This document shows positions 40,033-44,732 of a stretch of 44,732 nucleotides of DNA, one piece after another. The notes beneath the pieces were generated by a model. It searched no databases, had not been told where the DNA came from, and saw nothing but the letters and a program-made list of their open reading frames with translations. Origin of the DNA: Prevotella sp. Its GTDB lineage: Bacteria > Bacteroidota > Bacteroidia > Bacteroidales > Bacteroidaceae. The stretch covers positions 1 through 44,732 of the forward strand of contig DLZV01000008.1 of NCBI GenBank assembly GCA_003447235.1, read 5' to 3'. Made by a program: the position numbers and the translations under genes. The stretch's first letter is position 1; every line of letters starts with the position of its first letter.

Positions 40033-40642
40033 GAATTTGCCTGTTGCCATAACAAATCTCCGGTTGTGCTCCGCATTACAATATTGTGGCGCATTAGGTG
40101 TGGCTAATGCTTTTGACAAAAGCTCCGCTGAGTATCTTTACATCTATGATGATAGTAAACTTGGCTATACAGATTGGACAGATGTAGCACCCGAGTTTGT
40201 TTCAAAGTGTTTCGTTGCAACAAATCCCAACAACAATACGATTGTTTTGCTACCACTTGATCACCGAATCCTTACTGGGAAAAGTGTTGTTGCAGGAGGC
40301 GTATGTGATGGTATGCTTCTGACAGAAAAGGAAATGTGTCTGATTGAGTTCAAAACAAATGTCACGTCCTCCAACTATCAGACTATTGTCCAAAGGGCAA
40401 ATGACGCAATCGATCAATTGTGGCACACTTTTGATGACATTATCAAGCCAAAATGTACGACACAATCCATTGCGGGGCAACCCATAGATGTAGAACAAAT
40501 GCTTTCTATTGACTTCTATGTCGTATATGATAAAGACTTGGAAGTAACGGGAGCAAACTCGGAACTAATGGATTTGCAGACACAGTTTCTAACAGACAAA
40601 AGCCATCCTCTCTATTTTGATAATGGAAAAACTTTCCTGTAA
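40010..40642 (+). CDS. PD-(D/E)xK nuclease-like partner protein
   Basis: 210 residues from MPRLSQDRNLPVAITNLR; the start overlaps the ATPase gene by 23 nt. Near residues 100-115 it has GVCDGMLLTEKEMCLIEFKT, i.e. Asp100...Glu113-Phe-Lys115, the spacing of a PD-(D/E)xK active site. The rest is alpha/beta with no named family. ATPase-plus-nuclease pairs of this build are common antiphage systems (OLD, Gabija, Septu, PARIS types), but this pair does not clearly match one I know. Confidence 0.65.
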   Translation: MPRLSQDRNLPVAITNLRLCSALQYCGALGVANAFDKSSAEYLYIYDDSKLGYTDWTDVAPEFVSKCFVATNPNNNTIVLLPLDHRILTGKSVVAGGVCDGMLLTEKEMCLIEFKTNVTSSNYQTIVQRANDAIDQLWHTFDDIIKPKCTTQSIAGQPIDVEQMLSIDFYVVYDKDLEVTGANSELMDLQTQFLTDKSHPLYFDNGKTFL

Positions 40643-40688
40643 ATCATTATAGTCCATAGGATGAATCCATCAAGAGAAATAACTTGAA

Positions 40689-40878
40689 ATGATGACAATA
40701 GAAGAAATACAGGTTCGCAAAGAATGTCAGACATTCGATTGCAAGAGCATACAGATTGACCCGAAAGCATTAGCTGTACCCATTGTGGCTATGGCTAATG
40801 CCGATGGCGGTGTGCTTGCCATTGGTGTTTCTGATAAAACTCGCAGAATAGAAGGACTTGATGGAAACAAAGGGCGAC
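40689..40878 (+). pseudogene. AlbA_2 (Schlafen-type) gene fragment
   Basis: Starts MMTIEEIQVRKECQTFDCKS and shows VAMANADGGVLAIGVSDKTR, the N-terminal signature of AlbA_2 / Schlafen-like domains. Homology-like sequence ends after RRIEGLDGNKG, where the transposase fragment begins (40879). Probably cut by the IS event, leaving about 60 residues of a protein that would be several hundred long. Confidence 0.75.
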
Positions 40879-41229
40879 ATGAAATACTACTCACAATACC
40901 GTATACACGACTTGTTTGAACTCCAAGAGTCTCTCTTGGGTTTGAGCAAGTCCAACCGCTGGGTCAAGCTTGCCGACCGCCTCCCCTGGGCCAAGATCGA
41001 AAAAGAATACAACAAGCGTCTGAGGAACAGCCATTGCGGCGCAGGCAACAAGCCCGCCCGCATGGTTGTTGGTGCCTTAATAGTGAAGCATGTGGAGAAT
41101 TTGAGCAACGACAGGCACGCCGATATGTATATAAACAACGATAACTGCATCGAAGCCAATGATAGCCGTCAGCAATTCATTTGTCGGATACTACATATCC
41201 ATGGACGTCATTGTTGCCTTGATGTTTGA
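40879..41229 (+). pseudogene. Transposase fragment, N-terminal piece (IS5/IS1182-like)
   Basis: MKYYSQYRIHDLFELQESLL, then LPWAKIEKEYNKRL, and GNKPARMVVGALIVKHVENL are the N-terminus of a common Bacteroides transposase (DUF772 type). After about residue 76 the sequence changes and the frame ends without catalytic residues. A second piece that would follow it is at 43980-44201. Confidence 0.75.
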
Positions 41230-41613
41230 CAAACGTTTAGGGAACTGCCAGATTCCAGAACGTCAAGCACAAAGCGTCAAGTAACGCCTTTCCTATATAT
41301 AGGTTCCCGTCCCGCAGCCTCCACCCTTGAGCTTCGGCACTCTTGCGTCCCGATGGCAGCAAGCCAGCAAAGCCGGAGCGGTTCAGAAAACGATGCAAAG
41401 ATACGATTTTTTTAGGAATTTATATCATTTCGGAGGAAAAAAGAATAAAAATTTCCTTTCACAAGGCTTGTGAAACCACTTTTTAGGCGAAAACAAGCAA
41501 AAAAGTTCAAAAAACTTGGAAGATTCGGAAATAATGTCTATCTTTGCATCGACAAATCCCGCCCGCTTCCCATAAGAACAGCGTACCCAGCGGGACATTT
41601 TTTGTATATAGAC
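41230..41613. other. IS remnant and promoter spacer
   Basis: Gene-free. GC-rich 41300-41380 looks like the non-coding end of the IS; 41400-41613 is AT-rich, with the promoter of the Abi_2 gene at 41516-41546 and a leftward-facing TATCTTTG-type box near 41395-41402. Confidence 0.5.
41516..41546 (+). promoter_or_regulatory. Promoter of the Abi_2 gene
   Basis: TTG at 41516-41518, 20 nt, then a perfect -7 box TATCTTTG at 41539-41546. Predicted leader about 60 nt. Confidence 0.7.
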
Positions 41614-42510
41614 ATGAGATATACCAAACAAGCGATGACACTGGCACAGCAGATTCAGACACTGCAAAGCAGAGGTCTGATAATTGCTGACACCAATAAG
41701 GCAGAACAGGCTCTTGATGCTATCAGCTACTTCCGATTGGCAGACTACTGGTATCATCTGGAAGCAGACCACCATACGCACCAGTTTCTACCCAATAGTC
41801 ATTTTGAGGAAGTGCTGGCTTGCTACTATTTCGACAAGGACTTGAAGGCTCTGCTTTTCAAGGCTATTCAGACTATCGAGGTGGCTGTCAGATCGAAAAT
41901 CATCAAACACTTTGCTCCCACATGTGGCCCATTCTGGTTTATGGATACAACGAAAGCCGTAAACCAAAGGCGTTTCCAGACAAATCTCGACACCATCAAG
42001 AAAGAAGTAGGACGTTCTAAGGAGCGGTATATCCGTGAGCATTTCCGCAAATACACAGATCCAGACCTTCCTCCTGTTTGGAAGACACTGGAGGTGATTT
42101 CGTTGGGCGAATTATCGAAACTTTATAATAACTTCAGCGAGTCACAATTGAAGCATGATGTCGCACATGAGTTTGGACTGAATCACCACAAGTTCCTATC
42201 AAGTTGGCTGGAGAGTCTGACTTCGCTACGCAATCATTGTGCCCATCACGCCAGAGTATGGAATCGGGCATACCCTCTGAAACCAACTACGCCACAAGTG
42301 ATGCCCAACAAGTGGATTACGAACTTCACTTTCAGGGAAGAGTCGCTATACGCCCAACTCTGCTGTATTGCCTATTGGCTGAATGCTATTGATGCAAATA
42401 ACACTTTCGTTGGTGACTTAAAGCTACTGTTGCTTCGCAATCCGTCAATAGATCCGTCCATGATGGGGTTCCCGTCTAACTGGCGACAGGAACCCCTTTG
42501 GCAGATGTAG
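41614..42510 (+). CDS. Abi_2 / AbiD-F family abortive infection protein (HEPN)
   Basis: 298 residues from MRYTKQAMTLAQQIQTLQSR; the frame opens upstream at 41470, but that Met lies before the promoter. Abi_2 features: AISYFRLADYWYHLEADHHT, IQTIEVAVRSKIIKHFAP, and the C-terminal RNHCAHHARVWNR, an R-x4-H HEPN ribonuclease motif. Abi_2 proteins kill or arrest the cell when phage infection is sensed, probably by cutting RNA. It stands as a single gene between IS fragments, typical of a defence cargo gene on a mobile element. Confidence 0.9.
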   Translation: MRYTKQAMTLAQQIQTLQSRGLIIADTNKAEQALDAISYFRLADYWYHLEADHHTHQFLPNSHFEEVLACYYFDKDLKALLFKAIQTIEVAVRSKIIKHFAPTCGPFWFMDTTKAVNQRRFQTNLDTIKKEVGRSKERYIREHFRKYTDPDLPPVWKTLEVISLGELSKLYNNFSESQLKHDVAHEFGLNHHKFLSSWLESLTSLRNHCAHHARVWNRAYPLKPTTPQVMPNKWITNFTFREESLYAQLCCIAYWLNAIDANNTFVGDLKLLLLRNPSIDPSMMGFPSNWRQEPLWQM

Positions 42511-42536
42511 GTCAGCAGTATAGTAAGAAGTTTAGA

Positions 42537-43028
42537 CTATTTCATCTTCTTTCTAATATCCTTCGATTGCTGTATCATCAGGCGTCCTATGCTGTCACGC
42601 ATGGCGGCTTCCTGTTCCATCTCATAGCGGCGACGAATGGAGTCCTCATAGTTGATGACGAACTGCCGGCAGTGGCGGATGCCCTCCTTGTTTTCTGTCC
42701 AGACATTGCGTTCTAGCCATATCACATTGGTGTTGTTGGCGGGCAGCGTAGCCCTTAATGCCCTATACTTCCAGCCCGCTAATTCCAGTTCATCTATCTC
42801 TTTAGACTGGTCGCAAATCTTGGTTGTCAGCAGGGACATACAAAAGAAAAGGACGGTGCTAACTTCCACTAGCCACCATGTTTTAGTCGTCAGGTCATGG
42901 ATGACTTTCTTGTGCTGTGGCTTACTTGTTTGTTCTGTAATGAGTTGGCGCAAGGCATGGATTTCATCTGCCAATGCTCCGTCGTCTTTGGCTGATAGTA
43001 CCTCAAACTTACTACAGATGGCATTCAA
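42537..43028 (-). CDS. Membrane-anchored mobilisation-region protein, frameshift-linked
   Basis: About 163 residues, starting at TTG 43028 or reached by frameshift from the short frame upstream. One membrane helix (about 51-70: WWLVEVSTVLFFCMSLLTTK) lies between charged helical parts; the C-terminus is basic and helical (RRRYEMEQEAAMRDSIGRLM). It has no independent strong start. It appears to be the body of a protein whose N-terminus is 43029-43144. From context (next to DUF3408) it belongs to a conjugation or mobilisation block; family not recognised. Confidence 0.5.
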   Translation of the reverse strand: MNAICSKFEVLSAKDDGALADEIHALRQLITEQTSKPQHKKVIHDLTTKTWWLVEVSTVLFFCMSLLTTKICDQSKEIDELELAGWKYRALRATLPANNTNVIWLERNVWTENKEGIRHCRQFVINYEDSIRRRYEMEQEAAMRDSIGRLMIQQSKDIRKKMK

Positions 43029-43144
43029 CAGTTCTTTTTTGATCGTCTGCGAGCTTTCGGCAGTGTCGGTCTTCCCCCCTTGTGCCGTTGGGTCTTAACC
43101 CCGGCTTCTGTTTCCTTTCTTTTCCCTGTTACCATTATTGTCAT
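43025..43144 (-). pseudogene. N-terminal piece of a mobilisation-type protein
   Basis: 39 codons, MTIMVTGKRKETEAGVKTQR then HKGGRPTLPKARRRSKKNC. GRPxLPxxRRRSKK is a Bacteroides mobilisation-protein N-terminal pattern. An A-AAA-AAG heptamer sits at the point where the -1 frame enters the 42537-43028 frame. Either a programmed slip or a one-base loss in a homopolymer. Confidence 0.5.
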
Positions 43145-43358
43145 TGCTTACATTGTTTTCTGTGTTATCTTACTTCAGTAACCAAACTCTGAAATCTGCG
43201 ACCGTCGGGAGCGGATTTGTCCCGTCTGAAAGAGCGGGCAAGGTAGTTTTCGGGTTACGAAAACACAACCTTGCTTGCTCTCGAAACTATTGTTTCTCGA
43301 CCAATTCCGCTTTCAGCGTCAATGCCACTCCCATAGCCTTTAGGTTTGGTCTTATCGC

Positions 43359-43871
43359 TCACAATTTACGCCACTGCTCAATGTCGTCTTCATACATGGC
43401 GATGTGGTGGCGGCAGATGTTTTCCAGCAGTCCCGTGACACTCATCCGTCGCGTCTCGGACAGGCGGAGGACAATCTGGTCGAGTTTCTGGCGGACTTCC
43501 TCACTGACGAACACGGGGCGGCGGTTGACGATCCTCGGCACCTGAAGGAAGGTGGCACGGTACTCGTCGAGCGACAACTTGCGCTGCTTGCTGCTTATCC
43601 GTCGCACTGTTGTGGATGACGTGTCAGACATCGGGGAAGGTACAGACGTAGGGGATAGTTCAGCATCCTCTCTAACGGCAGGGAAAAGAGATTCTTCGCC
43701 CTGTTCATCTCCCGTCGCCTCAGCCAATGGACTGGCGACTGTACTCCGGATAGTAACGGGACTGAGTCCTGACTGCTCCGTTTGTTTCTTACTCTCAGAG
43801 GCTACGGGTACTTCACCTGTGAATGCCCTGAGTTCTGCTTCCGTGAAATTTCCATTTTCTTTCTTTGGCAT
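43359..43871 (-). CDS. DUF3408 conjugative-transposon protein (TraB/TraC-like)
   Basis: 170 residues. The C-terminal RRPVFVSEEVRQKLDQIVLR, then RRMSVTGLLENICRHHI and EDDIEQWRKL are the DUF3408 signature of CTnDOT-like elements, whose gene lies after the ParA gene traA. The N-terminal 90 residues are a Ser/Thr/Pro-rich linker. No ParA gene is present here; IS sequence begins just upstream, so this is probably a remnant of the transfer region. Confidence 0.85.
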   Translation of the reverse strand: MPKKENGNFTEAELRAFTGEVPVASESKKQTEQSGLSPVTIRSTVASPLAEATGDEQGEESLFPAVREDAELSPTSVPSPMSDTSSTTVRRISSKQRKLSLDEYRATFLQVPRIVNRRPVFVSEEVRQKLDQIVLRLSETRRMSVTGLLENICRHHIAMYEDDIEQWRKL

Positions 43872-43934
43872 TTTACTTTGCTTTTTATGTTACTACTATG
43901 GTCAGAGTATGCACTGCTGACCGATTATCGTGTG

Positions 43935-43965
43935 CAAATGTAATGTGCCTTGCTTACACTGCCAA
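43935..43965 (-). promoter_or_regulatory. Promoter for the DUF3408 gene
   Basis: On the minus strand TTGG at 43965-43962, 19 nt, then TACATTTG at 43942-43935. It sits directly next to the IS fragment, so the gene seems to have gained or kept its own promoter after the loss of upstream genes. Confidence 0.5.
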
Positions 43966-43979
43966 GAGATTGGGTTTAG

Positions 43980-44201
43980 ATGCCCCATTCTGCGCATGGT
44001 CTTGAAAAATCGACTTTCCAGGCTATCCAGGAGAATCCGTACATGCAATATCTGCTTGGGCTTTCCAAGTTCACGGAAAAGCCCGTGTTCGTACCAGAGT
44101 TGTTCGTTTTGATCCGCAAGCGCCTTGACCAGGACTTCTTCAACATGCTGACCTTGATACTGAGCGAAGCGGACGGAAGCAAACCGAAGAAAGAATCGTG
44201 A
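43980..44201 (+). pseudogene. Transposase fragment, second piece of the same type
   Basis: From about 44010 the frame reads FQAIQENPYMQYLLGLSKFT, then KPVFVPELFVLIRKRLDQDF, which in intact transposases of this family directly follows the KHVENL segment seen at 40879-41229. It ends at 44201 without the catalytic domain. Confidence 0.7.
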
Positions 44202-44620
44202 ACGGTAATACTATAAGGCCACTGGGACTAAGAGGGCTAACACTCCTTGGGCCTCGGTGCCTTTGTCGTAAATGATTTTCAAACTTGATAGTTTTGTTTG
44301 TTCGCTATTTTGACATATCATAACCTGTATCTCTTGGCTGCTGATAGAGATTGGAGGTAGTAGCCTTTGAGCGGAAAAACTGGGGGAAGGGCATGAGGAA
44401 AGGCCGCAATGAAGGCTTTTGCCCTGGGATGGGTTTTGTTAAATGGACACGAATGAATAGTTAATGGGGCGTTAATTCATGCTAATCGGCTTGCATTCGG
44501 CTGGACGGAAGGTTATCTTTGTATAGTGGCTGCGCCAGGGCAAATGGAGAGCCAGTCTTCTTGGCATAAACGACAGGAAGAGGCAAGTGGCTGAAATGTA
44601 AAATATAATCAAGAGAAACG
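44202..44620. other. Gene-free stretch with a strong promoter
   Basis: No supported gene. It holds a promoter: TTG at 44491-44493, 20 nt, then TATCTTTG at 44514-44521, with a leader of about 95 nt to the ATG at 44621. A hairpin-like AAGGCCGCAATGAAGGCTTTT (about 44400-44421) is also present. Confidence 0.55.
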
Positions 44621-44732
44621 ATGATGAAAAAGTTAGAATTCATATCAATCTCATCGGTAAGGAGTCGAAAAAGACCGTTCTCGTATCGGTCTCGTATCAA
44701 TCCCGTATTGATCCCGTATCGTTCCCGTATCG
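44621..44732 (+). CDS. Partial ORF over tandem repeats, cut by right edge
   Basis: Opens MMKKLEFISISSVRSRKRPF and continues into a basic repeat reading SYRSRINPV, LIPYRSRI, encoded by 11-12-bp tandem units of the type TCCCGTATCG (about 44675-44732). The promoter at 44491-44521 supports expression. Either a short repetitive peptide or just a repeat region near the origin side of a conjugative element. Confidence 0.4.
   Translation, partial: MMKKLEFISISSVRSRKRPFSYRSRINPVLIPYRSRI

Noticed and set aside
1..44732. CRISPR array
   Set aside because: No regularly spaced repeats of 24-40 nt were seen.

Overview
The window is Bacteroidales DNA (Bacteroides or Phocaeicola type). Many promoters carry the Bacteroidetes -7 box TAnnTTTG, most genes lack a Shine-Dalgarno, and the flank carries pieces of a CTnDOT-like conjugative element and Bacteroides-type IS fragments. 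Positions 1 to 35670 are a Mu-like transposable prophage carrying a diversity-generating retroelement (DGR). The gene content and order match what I recall of the Bacteroides 'Hankyphage' group. The prophage runs off the left edge inside a tail-fibre gene, so its other end, and probably the DGR target gene, are outside the window.

Prophage layout, from its right end leftward. The terminus at 35670 starts 5'-TGAAATGGCGG on the minus strand and carries short repeats that are probably transposase sites. Next come a small gene, the immunity region (repressor 34319-34759, facing an early leftward promoter) and a leftward early operon. That operon holds a tRNA/tmRNA-like RNA element, a MuA-like transposase, a MuB-like ATPase, a RecA-like ATPase, a DUF4406 protein, a GemA-like regulator, a Gam-like DNA-end protector and a Mu G-like tail protein. 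A rightward cassette (24996-26470) encodes a thymidylate-synthase-fold protein and a Dam-type methylase, probably for DNA modification. The DGR (22350-24479) has a template repeat, a reverse transcriptase and an accessory gene, followed by a strongly folded intergenic element that looks like a minus-strand small RNA. Two late operons diverge from one symmetric promoter/operator at 16051-16160. Rightward are terminase, gp36-like protein, portal and a MuF protein with a toxin-like C-terminus. Leftward are protease/scaffold, capsid, amidase lysin, spanin-like proteins, tail tube, frameshifted tail chaperones, tape measure, distal tail, hub and fibre.

Host side, 35671-44732. The phage has inserted into a strawberry-notch-type helicase gene (35668-38190), and the first three bases of the phage supply its stop codon. 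Beyond it lies a worn mobile-element and defence region: a truncated AAA gene, an overlapping AAA ATPase plus PD-(D/E)xK-like pair, an AlbA_2 fragment, two pieces of one transposase type, an Abi_2/HEPN gene, a mobilisation remnant, a DUF3408 conjugation gene and a tandem-repeat ORF running off the right edge.

The observations I rate highest are the structured RNA next to the DGR, the ThyA-like protein with the dCMP-type Asn-to-Asp change beside a methylase, the mirror-image late promoter operator, the tRNA-like 3' end in the early operon, the MuF-toxin fusion, and the ATPase/nuclease pair in the flank. Names come from motif reading only; no searches were run.
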